This document shows positions 46,981-56,468 of a stretch of DNA of 64,000 bases, one piece after another; position 1 is the first letter of the stretch, and each line of letters starts with the position of its first letter. A program made the position numbers and the translations under genes. Under the pieces are notes generated by a model. It was not told the origin of the DNA. It was given only the letters and a program-made list of their open reading frames with translations, and did no database searches. The DNA is taken from NCBI RefSeq assembly GCF_038003525.1, contig NZ_JBBOPI010000001.1, positions 735,001 through 799,000 of the forward strand. The letters run 5' to 3'. The stretch is from Solibacillus sp. FSL H8-0538. Lineage in GTDB: Bacteria; Bacillota; Bacilli; Bacillales_A; Planococcaceae.

Positions 46981-47634
46981 ATGGACATCGAACGTATTAA
47001 TGAGAATACGCTAAAACTTTTTATTACGTATAGTGATATTGAGGATCGTGGCTATAGTCGTGAGGAAATTTGGTACAATCGCTCAAAAGGGGAAGAACTT
47101 TTTTGGGATGTTATTGGGGAAGTCAATACAGATGATTACTTCGATTTGGATGGTCCAATCTGGATTCATATTAACGCTTCGGACGTTGGCTTAGAAGTTG
47201 TTGTCACACGAGCGAATATTAATACTGAATCGGACGCGTCTGCTATGATGCAAAGCTTTGAAGAAAACCGAGATATGGCAGACCAGTTAAATGGAATGGA
47301 AGATGCGCTTTATAACACGTATGGGAAAGACCTGAAGGAAGAAGCGCAAATCGTCAATGGGCGTTTCTGCTTTAAGGATATCGACGAGCTCATTCCTTTA
47401 GCAAAACGTGCTGCACCACTAGGTTTAAAGTCATCGTTATATAAATTCGAAAATTACTATTATTTATTCGTTGATTTTCAGCATATCGAAAATAACGAAG
47501 AAGTAAAAAATTTAATGGCGCTCTTTAAAGAATATTTACCGACATCAAAAGTGACGGTACATCGTTTAATCGAGTATGGAGAAGTCATTATCGCAGAAGA
47601 TTGTTTCGAAACAATTTTAACATATTTTTCATAA
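46981..47634 (+). CDS. mecA: adaptor protein MecA
   Basis: 217 residues: N-terminal substrate-binding domain (MDIERINENTLKLFITYSDI), acidic linker, and C-terminal ClpC-binding domain (about 120-217, FEDI-type and YLFVDFQHIENN stretches). MecA delivers ComK and other targets to ClpCP. ATG 46981 follows GAAGGGAG. Confidence 0.95.
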   Translation: MDIERINENTLKLFITYSDIEDRGYSREEIWYNRSKGEELFWDVIGEVNTDDYFDLDGPIWIHINASDVGLEVVVTRANINTESDASAMMQSFEENRDMADQLNGMEDALYNTYGKDLKEEAQIVNGRFCFKDIDELIPLAKRAAPLGLKSSLYKFENYYYLFVDFQHIENNEEVKNLMALFKEYLPTSKVTVHRLIEYGEVIIAEDCFETILTYFS

Positions 47635-47640
47635 TAAACG

Positions 47641-47677
47641 AGATTGCCCTTTCTTTTGGAAGAGGCAATCTTTTTTT
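47641..47677 (+). terminator. intrinsic terminator of mecA
   Basis: AGATTGCC pairs with GGCAATCT and is followed by seven T. Confidence 0.88.
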
Positions 47678-47738
47678 GATTAGAAAAGTTAACTTTCCCA
47701 TCACCTCGCCCTATTTGGTGCGAGGTGTGTCCTTCTAC
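47678..47738 (+). repeat. terminator-associated two-hairpin repeat, copy h (short linker)
   Basis: Directly after the mecA T run: GATTAGAAAAGTTAACTTTC, then CACCTCGCCC/TGCGAGGTG with compensating changes, then TGTCCTTCTA. The linker between the hairpins is almost deleted. Confidence 0.62.
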
Positions 47739-47786
47739 TGCCCACACTAGTTAAAAAAAAACTTTGCCCATATTTACATATTTTAG

Positions 47787-47815
47787 TTGAAACGAAAGAG
47801 TACCGTCCTTACAAT
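47787..47815 (+). promoter_or_regulatory. SigA-type promoter of coiA
   Basis: TTGAAA (47787-47792), 17-base spacer, TACAAT (47810-47815), about 20 bases before the coiA start. I could not see a convincing paired ComK box. Confidence 0.6.
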
Positions 47816-47835
47816 GGTGGAAAAGGAGGTGCTTT

Positions 47836-48972
47836 ATGCTTGTTGCATTAACCGAAGAGGAAGAATTATTTCAGTTAACGCCAAGCATAGCGGAAACAAC
47901 TTTACGCCAACTACGCCAAACAGCTTTATTTTATTGCCCACAATGCAAGGAACGTCTTCTACTTAAAATTGGAAAAATTAAAGTGCCCCATTTTGCTCAT
48001 TTAAAAAACAGTGCCTGTGAGTCAACTTTTTCAGAAGGTGAATCCATTACACATTTGCTTGGAAAACAACAATTTCATACATTCTTTCAGCACTTAAAAT
48101 TCAATGTAGTGCTCGAGCCCTATTTGACAAAGCTACAGCAACGCCCGGATTTGCTTGTGACGACTACGCAGCGTTCGTTCGCTATTGAATTTCAGTGTAG
48201 CCGTATTGCAGCCGAACAATTTGCTGAACGAACACAAGGTTATGTGGAACATGGTATTGTCCCAATCTGGATTTTGCAAACACCGAATGCCCACTTTAAG
48301 CAAGCTGGAGTTGTTAAAATCTCGTTAAATCATTTCGTACAACAGTTTATTATAACGCAAAACAAACAGCGCTATTTATTAACCTATGATGCGCATAGTG
48401 AACAATTTTTTTATGTAAGCAATTTGCTCCCGGTATATGGACAGCAGTATTTCGGCTTCGTTCAAATATTACCGCTGTGCAAGCAAGTTTTTCCGTTTTA
48501 TATCCCTTCATTATTAACAGAGCATGTGCATACAAACATGTTATCTCGATATATTCAATATAAAGATCGGCATGTTAAAGCGCGCCTGTTATTAAGTAGA
48601 AAGGGTGTGAATGACTTGTTATTGCGAAGTATTTATGAACTACGCCTTTCAAGAGAAGAGTTGCCATGCTTTATCGGTATCCCTGTTCGGCATAGTGAAG
48701 CCATCCCTCTGTTTTCTGTAGAATGGCAAATTGCTTTGTTTTATTTTATGCACTGCCATAGCCTAACGCCACAAAAGTTAAGTGAACAGGCCATTCCTTA
48801 TTTCTTTAAATGGGCCAAAATGTCCTATTGTGTGGAGGCAGGCGAAGCAGTTCGGCATTATATTCAACTACTGAAAAAATTGCATATTCAGCATGTGCAT
48901 TCGGTTGTTGCCGCCCCTCTATTATTTCGTGAGCTCTATTGCGAATTGGTTGCATTTGGGTGTGAAAATTGA
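47836..48972 (+). CDS. coiA: competence protein CoiA
   Basis: 378 residues. A zinc-finger-like start (CPQCKERLLLKIG ... KVPHFAHLKNSAC) leads into a predicted nuclease core (RPDLLV ... FAIEFQCSRI, PD-(D/E)XK type). CoiA acts in recombination of incoming DNA during transformation. ATG 47836 follows AAAGGAGGTG. It sits between mecA and pepF, the B. subtilis order. Confidence 0.9.
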   Translation: MLVALTEEEELFQLTPSIAETTLRQLRQTALFYCPQCKERLLLKIGKIKVPHFAHLKNSACESTFSEGESITHLLGKQQFHTFFQHLKFNVVLEPYLTKLQQRPDLLVTTTQRSFAIEFQCSRIAAEQFAERTQGYVEHGIVPIWILQTPNAHFKQAGVVKISLNHFVQQFIITQNKQRYLLTYDAHSEQFFYVSNLLPVYGQQYFGFVQILPLCKQVFPFYIPSLLTEHVHTNMLSRYIQYKDRHVKARLLLSRKGVNDLLLRSIYELRLSREELPCFIGIPVRHSEAIPLFSVEWQIALFYFMHCHSLTPQKLSEQAIPYFFKWAKMSYCVEAGEAVRHYIQLLKKLHIQHVHSVVAAPLLFRELYCELVAFGCEN

Positions 48973-49026
48973 GAAAATATAAGTGGAATTTCGAATTTCG
49001 GAATAACTAAGCTGGAGGAATAAACT

Positions 49027-50835
49027 ATGGCGAAAACAGTATTAACGCGTGCAGAAGTACCGGAACATTTAACGTGGGATTTATCTTCAATTTTTGAATC
49101 AGATGCGGTATGGGAACAAGAGTTTAAAGCGATTGAAACGTTGTCTGAAGAAGCAGTTAATTATAAAGGGAAAGTAGCAGACGGAGCGGAAAGCTTGTAT
49201 GCCACATTGCAATTTAGTGACAGCTTATATGAACGCTATAGTAAGCTTTATGTGTATGCGCATTTAAAGCATGATCAAGACACAACGAATAGTACTTACC
49301 AAGCAATGGATAGTCGTGTCAAAGCATTGGGTGCCAAAATTGGTGCGGCTTGGTCATTTATTACCCCTGAAATTTTAGCACTAGATGAAGACACACTGAA
49401 TCAGTGCGTTACAAGCTATGAGCCATTACAATTATATGCACAAAGCTTGAAGGAATTAAATTTAGGACGTCCGCATGTACTTTCAGCAGATAAGGAAGAA
49501 TTATTGGCACAACTTTCTGAAGTGTCGGCAGCTTCTGGCCAAACATTTAGTGTATTAAATAATGCAGACCTTGAATTCCCAAACGTAAAAAATGATGAAG
49601 GTGAAGAGGTACCACTAACACAAGGCTCTTACATCACATTTTTAGAAAGTGATAGCCGTGAAGTGCGTGAAGGTGCATTTAAGGCAATGTATAAAACGTA
49701 CGGTCAATTCCGTAACACTTTTGCGTCAACTTTAGCAGGTAATGTAAAATCGCATAATGCAAAGGCGAAAATTCGTAACTATGAGTCAGCACGTCACGCG
49801 GCGATGAGCAATAATTTTATTCCTGAAAAAGTATATGACCAACTCATTTCAACAGTACATGAACATTTACCATTATTACACCGTTACGTAGCATTACGTA
49901 AACAAGTATTAGGCTTAGATGAACTGCATATGTATGATCTATTTACACCGTTAGTTAAAGAGGTGAAAATGGAGATGCCTTATGATGAGGCGAAAAAAAT
50001 TATGGTCGACAGCTTTGCCCCGCTTGGAGCAGATTATCAAGCGACGGTACAAAAAGGGTTAGATAGCCGTTGGGTTGATGTTTTAGAAAACAAAGGGAAG
50101 CGTAGCGGGGCCTATTCATCAGGCACTTTTGGCACAAACCCATATGTATTAATGAACTGGCAAGATAATGTTAATAATTTATTCACACTAGCACATGAAT
50201 TCGGGCATAGTATGCACAGCTATTATACGCGCCAGACGCAGCCATATCCGTACGCGAGCTACTCTATTTTCGTAGCAGAGGTCGCTTCAACATGTAATGA
50301 AGAATTATTATTTGAACATTTATTAAACACGATTGAAGATCCGCAACAAAAAATTTACTTATTAAATCACTGGTTAGACGGCTTCCGTGGTACAGTATTC
50401 CGCCAAACAATGTTTGCAGAGTTTGAGCATTTAGTACACGAAATGGATCGGAATGGCGAAGCGCTTACTGCAGAAAAGCTAACAGAAGTGTATTACAACT
50501 TAAATAAACAATATTTCGGTGAAGCAATGGTAGTAGATGAGGAAATTGGCTTAGAATGGGCACGTATTCCTCACTTCTACTACAACTATTATGTTTATCA
50601 ATATGCAACTGGCCAATCTGCAGCAACGGCACTAAGCAAACAAATTTTAGAGGAAGGCCAACCAGCTGTTGATCGTTACATTAATCACTTCCTAAAAGCA
50701 GGCTGTTCAGACTTCCCAATAGAAGTATTAAAAGCTGCTGGCGTAAATATGGAGTCTCCAGCACCAATAGCAGAAGCATGTAAAGTATTTGAGATGAAAT
50801 TAAATGAGTTAGAAAAGTTATTGTTAAATAATTAA
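49027..50835 (+). CDS. pepF: oligoendopeptidase F (M3B)
   Basis: 602 residues with the zinc motif HEFGHSMHSYY (about 391-401) and downstream Glu in AEVASTCNEELL. It is a cytoplasmic oligopeptidase. GGAGGAATAAACT precedes ATG 49027. It lies 54 bases after coiA, probably in the same operon. Confidence 0.95.
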   Translation: MAKTVLTRAEVPEHLTWDLSSIFESDAVWEQEFKAIETLSEEAVNYKGKVADGAESLYATLQFSDSLYERYSKLYVYAHLKHDQDTTNSTYQAMDSRVKALGAKIGAAWSFITPEILALDEDTLNQCVTSYEPLQLYAQSLKELNLGRPHVLSADKEELLAQLSEVSAASGQTFSVLNNADLEFPNVKNDEGEEVPLTQGSYITFLESDSREVREGAFKAMYKTYGQFRNTFASTLAGNVKSHNAKAKIRNYESARHAAMSNNFIPEKVYDQLISTVHEHLPLLHRYVALRKQVLGLDELHMYDLFTPLVKEVKMEMPYDEAKKIMVDSFAPLGADYQATVQKGLDSRWVDVLENKGKRSGAYSSGTFGTNPYVLMNWQDNVNNLFTLAHEFGHSMHSYYTRQTQPYPYASYSIFVAEVASTCNEELLFEHLLNTIEDPQQKIYLLNHWLDGFRGTVFRQTMFAEFEHLVHEMDRNGEALTAEKLTEVYYNLNKQYFGEAMVVDEEIGLEWARIPHFYYNYYVYQYATGQSAATALSKQILEEGQPAVDRYINHFLKAGCSDFPIEVLKAAGVNMESPAPIAEACKVFEMKLNELEKLLLNN

Positions 50836-50840
50836 TTTGA

Positions 50841-50876
50841 GAAAACTACAGATATTGAATCTGTAGTTTTCTTTTC
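50841..50876 (+). terminator. intrinsic terminator of pepF
   Basis: GAAAACTACAGAT pairs with ATCTGTAGTTTTC and is followed by TTTTC. Confidence 0.88.
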
Positions 50877-51080
50877 GTTAAAATGGATTTTTTCTAATAA
50901 AAACAGTATTTTTCTGAAAAGTTTCGATTTCAAAAAATAATAATACGGGATTATTGTATTCTTAGAAAAACATTAATCTATCAACGGTTAACCCTATAGA
51001 GCAGGGATTACTAAAATCTGAAACAAGCGAAATCCACAGCTAAAGTTACACTAATTTTTGGAAACGCTTACTATATGACA

Positions 51081-51134
51081 AATTTGTGAAAGAACGCTAG
51101 TTTGATTGCATACATTATTATTCCATGATAAAGT
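51081..51134 (+). promoter_or_regulatory. roxS promoter with ResD-like site
   Basis: AATTTGTGAAAGAAC (51081-51095) resembles the ResD consensus TTTGTGAAT. TTGCAT (51106-51111), 17-base spacer and TAAAGT (51129-51134) form a weak SigA promoter of the kind that needs an activator. ResD control of roxS is known in B. subtilis. Confidence 0.55.
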
Positions 51135-51140
51135 AATAGA

Positions 51141-51259
51141 CGTGAAATACATCACATAACAAACATACACCCCTTTGTTTGAACGTGAACATTTCTCCCA
51201 TCCCCTTTGTGAAAAAGAGGCGTCCTATCTGTCGAGGGTAGAGACGTCTCTTTTGTTTT
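51141..51259 (+). ncRNA. roxS: RoxS/RsaE regulatory small RNA
   Basis: No reading frame, but the sequence carries the hallmarks of RoxS/RsaE: ATCACATAACAAACATAC near the 5' end, two unpaired C-rich motifs (ACCCCTTTGTTTGAA and CTCCCATCCCCTTTGTG), and a 3' terminator hairpin (51214-51254, AAAGAGGCGTC/GACGTCTCTTT). The position between pepF and spxH is the B. subtilis roxS locus. The RNA base-pairs with ribosome sites of central-metabolism and redox mRNAs. Ends are estimated. Confidence 0.88.
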
Positions 51260-51261
51260 TT

Positions 51262-51310
51262 TATAGATTAGAAAGTATGACTTTACCTAATTGTGGCGAG
51301 TTGATATTTT
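51262..51310 (+). repeat. terminator-associated two-hairpin repeat, copy i (truncated)
   Basis: Directly after the T run of the small RNA: TAGATTAGAAAGTATGACTT, then TGTGGCGAGTTGATATTTT. Hairpin 2 has lost its 5' arm. Confidence 0.5.
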
Positions 51311-51364
51311 TTGAAAATATTAACAACTAAAATAAAGGCTCTACACCAAAATCTGTACTTGACA

Positions 51365-51490
51365 GCACATTACACTCCAGGCGGTCGCTTTCCGCGGGCG
51401 TGGCTTGAGCCTCCTCCTCCGCTTCGCTTCGTGCGGGGTCTCAAGGCTCACGCTTTTCCCGCAGGAGTCGCCGCCTTCCGTTCCATGTGC
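51365..51490. repeat. palindromic repeat type III (copy F)
   Basis: Outer arms GCACAT/ATGTGC, then TCCAGGCGGTCGC and GAGTCGCCGCCTTCC. The GC-rich interior has TTGAGCC and GTCTCAAGGCTC stretches shared in style with types I and II. Any reading frame here is an artefact. The stretch 51491-51600 only adds a hairpin (AAAGCATGTAAGAAACGAA-type arms at about 51551-51597) that can terminate spxH. Confidence 0.7.
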
Positions 51491-51616
51491 TTATAAAGTT
51501 GTACACTTTCTTTTAAAGAAAAGCACCTGTTTTGGTAAAGACCCAAAATAAAAGCATGTAAGAAACGAAATAAATTCGTTTCCTACATGCTTTTTATAAA
51601 TTAATGTATAAGTGCA

Positions 51617-52423
51617 TTATTTTAAGCGCCATAATGTAATATCGTCATTCATCATTCGTTCTACTTTTTGTTGGAGCATACGTTTCTTTAATTCACGTTC
51701 TGCAACTGCCTCATCAATTGAATAGATTTCAGCAACTTCCGCTGTCGTTAAACTTTGAAAACGATTGAAAAGTTCATCCATGGACGGTAATGGCTGTCGA
51801 ATAATTTTCTCGCCAATCATCTCTTGTAAAACATGCTCGTATACTTCGTAGCTATACGATCCACTAACCTTTAAGCCTTCATCCTCAATGCATTCATTAA
51901 AGAAGACAATGCTTGGTACTTCGTGAACATCCATTTCACGCGTAATGTATAAATCACACTGGAATGCTCGTGCTGCTTCTTTAGAGCCAAAATCAACTGC
52001 AAATTCGTTCATATCTAAGTTGATTTCTTGTGCAATTTCTAGCAATGTCGAATGCGAATTGACATTGCGGGTTTTCAACGCAGCCACCTCTTGTAGCTTC
52101 GTTAAATAACGTGATCCTGCGCGCTTGCCTTGCAGTTCTGCAGCTTTAATAGCAATTGAAGGTAATACTGGATGTGTAATATCCAACTCATCACCTGAAA
52201 CACAGCCTTTTGTACGGTTGCCTAAACAGTTCAGTGATGTAAGCTCCGTACTTAATACATAACGCCATGTAAAATAATGTTCATACTCAAGCTGTAACTT
52301 GCGAAGCGTTGACTGCACAGCAAATGCTTCGGGGCACAACGGGTCTATGAATATATATAACTCTACTGGCTTATTTGATGTAGTAGGTGTGATAGGTTGC
52401 GATAACATTTGGACATTATTCAC
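51617..52423 (-). CDS. spxH: ClpXP adaptor SpxH (YjbH, DsbA-like)
   Basis: 268 residues with a thioredoxin-like DsbA fold: a single N-terminal Cys in IDPLCPEAF (no CxxC) and the cis-Pro region VHEVPSIVFF. SpxH binds Spx and delivers it to ClpXP; disulphide stress inactivates it, so Spx rises. GTG 52423 overlaps the haemoglobin stop by 4 bases (GTGA), with GAGGAGGGA upstream. Confidence 0.9.
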   Translation of the reverse strand: MNNVQMLSQPITPTTSNKPVELYIFIDPLCPEAFAVQSTLRKLQLEYEHYFTWRYVLSTELTSLNCLGNRTKGCVSGDELDITHPVLPSIAIKAAELQGKRAGSRYLTKLQEVAALKTRNVNSHSTLLEIAQEINLDMNEFAVDFGSKEAARAFQCDLYITREMDVHEVPSIVFFNECIEDEGLKVSGSYSYEVYEHVLQEMIGEKIIRQPLPSMDELFNRFQSLTTAEVAEIYSIDEAVAERELKKRMLQQKVERMMNDDITLWRLK

Positions 52424-52821
52424 TCAAATCCCTCCTCATCTTCATTCGGCGAGTTGATCATATGATTAGCGGTTAGCACAAGTCGTTGATAATAAATATC
52501 GCGGAATTTCCCGTCTACTCCTACTTCGTCCAACGCTTCAGCCATGCACTCAAGCCAAGCTTGTGCACGATCTGGTGTCACTTTGAAATTCATATGTCTT
52601 GCGCGCATCATTGGATGACCATGTTCTTCTGTATATAAGTTTGGCCCACCTAAGTACTGGGTCTGAAATTGTATTTGTTTGCGTATTGTTTCTGTAAAAT
52701 CTTCCGGGAAAATCGGAATTAGCTCTGGATGCTTCGCTACTCGAGAGTAGAACGCATGCATAAGCGCAGAAAGCTTTTCAGCACCAAGTTCCTCGTAAGG
52801 AATCGTATATTTTCGATTCAT
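52420..52821 (-). CDS. yjbI: group II truncated haemoglobin (YjbI)
   Basis: 133 residues with FYSRVAKHPELIPIFP and a proximal His in RHMNFKVT, plus the downstream Trp in AQAWLECM. Such globins bind oxygen or nitric oxide. It is coupled to spxH, a pairing kept across Bacillales. AAAGGAG precedes ATG 52821. Confidence 0.92.
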   Translation of the reverse strand: MNRKYTIPYEELGAEKLSALMHAFYSRVAKHPELIPIFPEDFTETIRKQIQFQTQYLGGPNLYTEEHGHPMMRARHMNFKVTPDRAQAWLECMAEALDEVGVDGKFRDIYYQRLVLTANHMINSPNEDEEGFE

Positions 52822-52848
52822 AGGCGATACTCCTTTGTTTCTACGTTT

Positions 52849-52878
52849 GTACTAAAAACGGGCTTCCCGTTTTTGTAC
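52849..52878. terminator. hairpin between yjbJ and yjbI
   Basis: GTAC-AAAAACGGG/CCCGTTTTTGTAC around CTT, symmetrical with A and T runs. It probably stops the yjbK-yjbJ transcript on the minus strand before yjbI. Confidence 0.7.
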
Positions 52879-52990
52879 AACACCATTGTTAAGTAGTTGT
52901 TTCATTTTCAGCGATACGTTCATTCTAACAACGTCTATTCTTTTTCTCAAACAAACCGCATTGCTAAATGCATAATGTCCTGTGGAAATT

Positions 52991-53779
52991 TTATGTTTGA
53001 TAGTAATTCATAACCTTTTTGACGTAGTTCATGGTTTCCTTAAAAGGAGGGATACCATTGTATTTATTTACGTTTCCAGGGCCCGCGTTGTAAGCGGCTA
53101 GTGCCGTTGAAATATTATTGTCGAATTTATCTAACATTTGACGTAAGTATTTTGCACCGCCCATAATATTTTGCTCAGGGTTTGTCGAATCGGCTACGCC
53201 TAAATATTTCGCCGTAGAAGGCATTAACTGCATGAGTCCCGTAGCACCAGCGGAACTGACTGCCGCTGGATTGAAGTTGGACTCCTGTTTCATCACCGCT
53301 GCGAGCAATTTTTCAGGGATATTATAAGTTGCTGATGCTTTAGCAATCGAATCAGCGTAAGTTTCAGCTCCTGCTAATATATTTCCGAAAGCTGTAGTGC
53401 CAGTGAAATCTGTCGAACGATACTGATCGATCGATTGGGTAACTGATGTATTTAAATAATTGTTAGCTGAAGCAATGCCCTTCGAATACATGAGTGAAGC
53501 CAAATACGGATTATCCGCTAATGGGGCAATTGCTGAAGCGTTATTTTTCGATTGAGAAAGTAAAGGTGATGAGGCAAGTGAGTTATAGCTTCCGAGCATG
53601 TTGGAAACGTCGGTCTCTAAACCTGTCGAAGCATTTGATAATACCTCGTCAATCATGTCAGAAAAGACGGATGAACTACCTGATAATAAAGAAGTTGTAT
53701 TATTATTGCTAGTACCAATTGACTGAATTGCTTGAATTTCAAGCAATGATTTCATTGACTGAATATCTATAGTGCTCAA
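52991..53779 (-). CDS. yjbJ: lytic transglycosylase, SLT domain (YjbJ)
   Basis: 262 residues. A Ser/Asn-rich N-terminal half has no signal peptide that I can see. The C-terminal SLT domain (about 145-260) has the catalytic Glu in MKQESNFNPAAVSS, then GLMQLMP and ALAAYNAGPGNV. It cleaves peptidoglycan glycan strands. TTG 53779 overlaps the yjbK stop (TTGA). Confidence 0.87.
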   Translation of the reverse strand: MSTIDIQSMKSLLEIQAIQSIGTSNNNTTSLLSGSSSVFSDMIDEVLSNASTGLETDVSNMLGSYNSLASSPLLSQSKNNASAIAPLADNPYLASLMYSKGIASANNYLNTSVTQSIDQYRSTDFTGTTAFGNILAGAETYADSIAKASATYNIPEKLLAAVMKQESNFNPAAVSSAGATGLMQLMPSTAKYLGVADSTNPEQNIMGGAKYLRQMLDKFDNNISTALAAYNAGPGNVNKYNGIPPFKETMNYVKKVMNYYQT

Positions 53780-54363
53780 CCTTTCTGACCCTGTAATGCT
53801 GCCATAAAACGGGCAATTTTTTTCGGTGTTTGTTGTGGAGAAATCGCGAACTCTGTCAAAAACTGTTCGAAAACATTTTTTCCCAAAGTTTCATCATTTG
53901 TTTCATATTCTACCTCATAATCGTCACACTGCAAATAAAAAGAATGATCGAAAACAAGTGTTCCCCCTTTATACGGCAGTTCTACGCGGTCCGTAGTCAA
54001 TGTTCCAAATACTTGTAAGGATTCAGATGGCACATGTAAATGTTGCAGACGTTTCGACACTTCTGGAGCCGGCAAGCTTTTACCTGCAAGCATTTCGTCC
54101 GCCTGTTCTCGCGTTAAGCTATCCGTTGTTTCGAGATGTTGATGGGTCGATGATTTTTCTTTTAGCGTACATTCAATCGCATGAGAGAAAATACGTATGC
54201 GCAGACCACTCGCTAAATTTTTCAAATGGCTGTCTGGCGTATCGAAGTAATGATTAATTTGTCGATGAATTTGCGATTCCGTTACGTTAAATTCGACAAG
54301 TAGCTGCTCGTAATGCGCTTTTGTTAGAAAATTTTTAAACTCAATTTCAATTTGTTGGCTCAT
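53776..54363 (-). CDS. yjbK: CYTH-domain protein (YjbK)
   Basis: 195 residues. The CYTH tunnel signature ExExK is in EIEFKNF near the start, with further charged strand motifs (LRIRIF, CTLKEK). CYTH proteins hydrolyse triphosphates such as tripolyphosphate or thiamine triphosphate; the substrate here is unknown. ATG 54363 follows AAAGGATGA. yjbJ is translationally coupled downstream. Confidence 0.87.
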   Translation of the reverse strand: MSQQIEIEFKNFLTKAHYEQLLVEFNVTESQIHRQINHYFDTPDSHLKNLASGLRIRIFSHAIECTLKEKSSTHQHLETTDSLTREQADEMLAGKSLPAPEVSKRLQHLHVPSESLQVFGTLTTDRVELPYKGGTLVFDHSFYLQCDDYEVEYETNDETLGKNVFEQFLTEFAISPQQTPKKIARFMAALQGQKG

Positions 54364-54516
54364 AAAAGTCATCCTTTTTTTTTAGATTTTCTGTAATTTT
54401 ATTCGAAATTTATTATCCTGTTAAATGTTCCGTCGTTTTCTATAAAATGCACACTGCATCAAAGTTTTCTGTATGTTAAAATATGAGAAGAATGAGTAGG
54501 AAAAGGGGTTTTTCAC

Positions 54517-54909
54517 TTGCGTAACGTTTATACAATAAACCAATTCGAAGTAGTACATAATGAGTTTCACTTTATTTTAAATGAAAGTAACGAACATATT
54601 CAAATGCAACCTGCAGGACAAGTAATTGCGGATTCAGATAATGGATCATTTATTTATATTGTGGAGGAAGGCGACGCATTTAGCTATATTAGCTTTCCAA
54701 AAACCATTTGGCCTCAGCTTTTAGAAGTTGTGAAGACAGGGCAGGATCCATTTTTACGAGTGGCTGGAGAGAGAATTCAATTAACTAATTTCTTTGAGGA
54801 GCTACACATGCTATTATTCAATATTGAAGGAAATGGTAATTACGGCGATGCGTTTGTAGCAGCTGTAGAAGAGGCTTTTGCAGAGATTTTTGTATCGGAT
54901 GAAGTATAA
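54517..54909 (+). CDS. yjbL: UPF0738 protein (YjbL-like)
   Basis: 130 residues, soluble, acidic. Recognisable mainly by position between yjbK and relQ, by length, and by AFSYISFPKTIWPQL and FFEELHMLLFNI. Function unknown. TTG 54517 follows AAAAGGGG. Confidence 0.72.
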   Translation: MRNVYTINQFEVVHNEFHFILNESNEHIQMQPAGQVIADSDNGSFIYIVEEGDAFSYISFPKTIWPQLLEVVKTGQDPFLRVAGERIQLTNFFEELHMLLFNIEGNGNYGDAFVAAVEEAFAEIFVSDEV

Positions 54910-54985
54910 TAGTAGAAAATAGTATCAATGTGTTGTTGAAATAAAAGTGTAGACGCTTTTATTTCATGCTGGGGGGTTTTTGCAG

Positions 54986-55663
54986 GTGGGACAATGGGAT
55001 ATATTTTTAAGCCCGTATAAACAAGCAGTAGATGAGTTGAAAATCAAACTAAAAGGCATGCGTTCACAATTTGGGATGATGAGTGCTAATTCACCCATTG
55101 AATTTGTCACTGGAAGAGTTAAGCCTTTAGCAAGTATTTACGATAAATCGCTTGATAAAGGTGTACCGTTTGAACCTTCCGACCGTTTAGGTAATGAACT
55201 TCAGGACATTGCAGGTGTACGTATTATGTGTCAGTTTGTTGATGATATTGCTACAGTTACAGAGCTAATTCGTCAACGAAATGATATGAAGGTTATTGAA
55301 GAAAAAGATTATATTACACATAGTAAACCGAGTGGCTATCGCTCACACCATATGATTGTTGAATATCCAGTAGAGACGATTCAAGGCAAGAAAATGGTCG
55401 TGACAGAAATCCAAATTCGTACATTAGCGATGAATTTTTGGGCATCGATTGAGCACTCTTTAAATTATAAATATAAGGGATTATTCCCAGAAGAAATTAA
55501 AAATCGCCTCCAAAGTGCAGCAGAAGCAGCATTTCGCTTGGATGAGGAAATGTCCTCAATCCGCAGTGAAATTCAAGAGGCACAAGCGTACTTTAGTGAG
55601 TTTAAAGAAGCATCAAATCCTACGATCCGAACGACTAAAGAGGAGAAGGAGCGTGAAAAATAG
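54986..55663 (+). CDS. relQ: small alarmone synthetase RelQ (YjbM)
   Basis: 225 residues, single RelA/SpoT synthetase domain without hydrolase: [63 protein letters not shown]. It makes (p)ppGpp from ATP and GTP/GDP. GTG 54986 is 9 bases after a G6 ribosome site; TTG 54980 would match the B. subtilis protein length exactly but is only 3 bases from the site. NAD kinase overlaps its stop by one base. Confidence 0.93.
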   Translation: MGQWDIFLSPYKQAVDELKIKLKGMRSQFGMMSANSPIEFVTGRVKPLASIYDKSLDKGVPFEPSDRLGNELQDIAGVRIMCQFVDDIATVTELIRQRNDMKVIEEKDYITHSKPSGYRSHHMIVEYPVETIQGKKMVVTEIQIRTLAMNFWASIEHSLNYKYKGLFPEEIKNRLQSAAEAAFRLDEEMSSIRSEIQEAQAYFSEFKEASNPTIRTTKEEKEREK

Positions 55664-56457
55664 TGAAATTTTCAATTCAATCACGCCGAGATTCCCAATC
55701 AAATGAATTGATGGAGCTCGCAAAAACATATTTACAAGATTTTGGTCTAATATTCGATGAAGACGAGCCGGATATCGTACTATCAATTGGAGGAGATGGG
55801 ACACTGCTTCATGCGTTTCATCGCTATTCAAATCGCTTAGATAAAGTAGCGTTTGTCGGTATTCATACGGGGCATTTAGGTTTTTATGCGGACTGGAAAC
55901 CGTCAGAGCTTGAAAAATTAGTGTTATCAATTGCGAAAAAAGAATTTAATGTAGTGGAATATCCTCTGTTAGAAGTACAAATACATCGCCATAGCTCGGA
56001 GTCAAGTACGTATTTAGCCTTAAATGAAGCGACCATTAAATCACCAGACGTCACACTTGTGATGGACGTAGAGTTGAACGGGGAGCATTTTGAACGTTTT
56101 CGTGGTGATGGGTTATGTGTATCAACGCCTTCTGGTAGTACAGCATATAATAAGGCACTTGGCGGGGCAATTATTCACCCAACTTTACAAGCCTTTCAGT
56201 TAACGGAAATGGCATCGATTAATAACCGTGTATTCCGTACAGTTGGTTCGTCGCTTGTTTTGCCAGCTCATCATAACTGTGCGCTAAAGCCGGTCAATGA
56301 TCAGCAATTTAATATGACGATTGATCATGTGAGTGTAACGCAAACAGACGTGAAGTCGATTACGTTTAATGTTGCAAATGAACGCGTTCGTTTTGCACGA
56401 TTCCGTCCTTTTCCGTTTTGGGAGCGTGTGCATGATTCATTCGTGTCAAATGAGTGA
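55663..56457 (+). CDS. nadK: NAD kinase
   Basis: 264 residues with the [10 protein letters not shown] motif (catalytic Asp about 46), [17 protein letters not shown], and [17 protein letters not shown]. It makes NADP from NAD. GTG 55663 shares a base with the relQ stop. It lies 11 bases before the pseudouridine synthase gene. Confidence 0.95.
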   Translation: MKFSIQSRRDSQSNELMELAKTYLQDFGLIFDEDEPDIVLSIGGDGTLLHAFHRYSNRLDKVAFVGIHTGHLGFYADWKPSELEKLVLSIAKKEFNVVEYPLLEVQIHRHSSESSTYLALNEATIKSPDVTLVMDVELNGEHFERFRGDGLCVSTPSGSTAYNKALGGAIIHPTLQAFQLTEMASINNRVFRTVGSSLVLPAHHNCALKPVNDQQFNMTIDHVSVTQTDVKSITFNVANERVRFARFRPFPFWERVHDSFVSNE

Positions 56458-56468
56458 ATGAGGGATAG

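Noticed and set aside
46773-46988. 71-residue minus-strand frame upstream of mecA
   Set aside because: Low-quality sequence without a ribosome site, overlapping the probable mecA leader.
51311-51496. 61-residue plus-strand frame
   Set aside because: A product of palindromic repeat type III, with no ribosome site.
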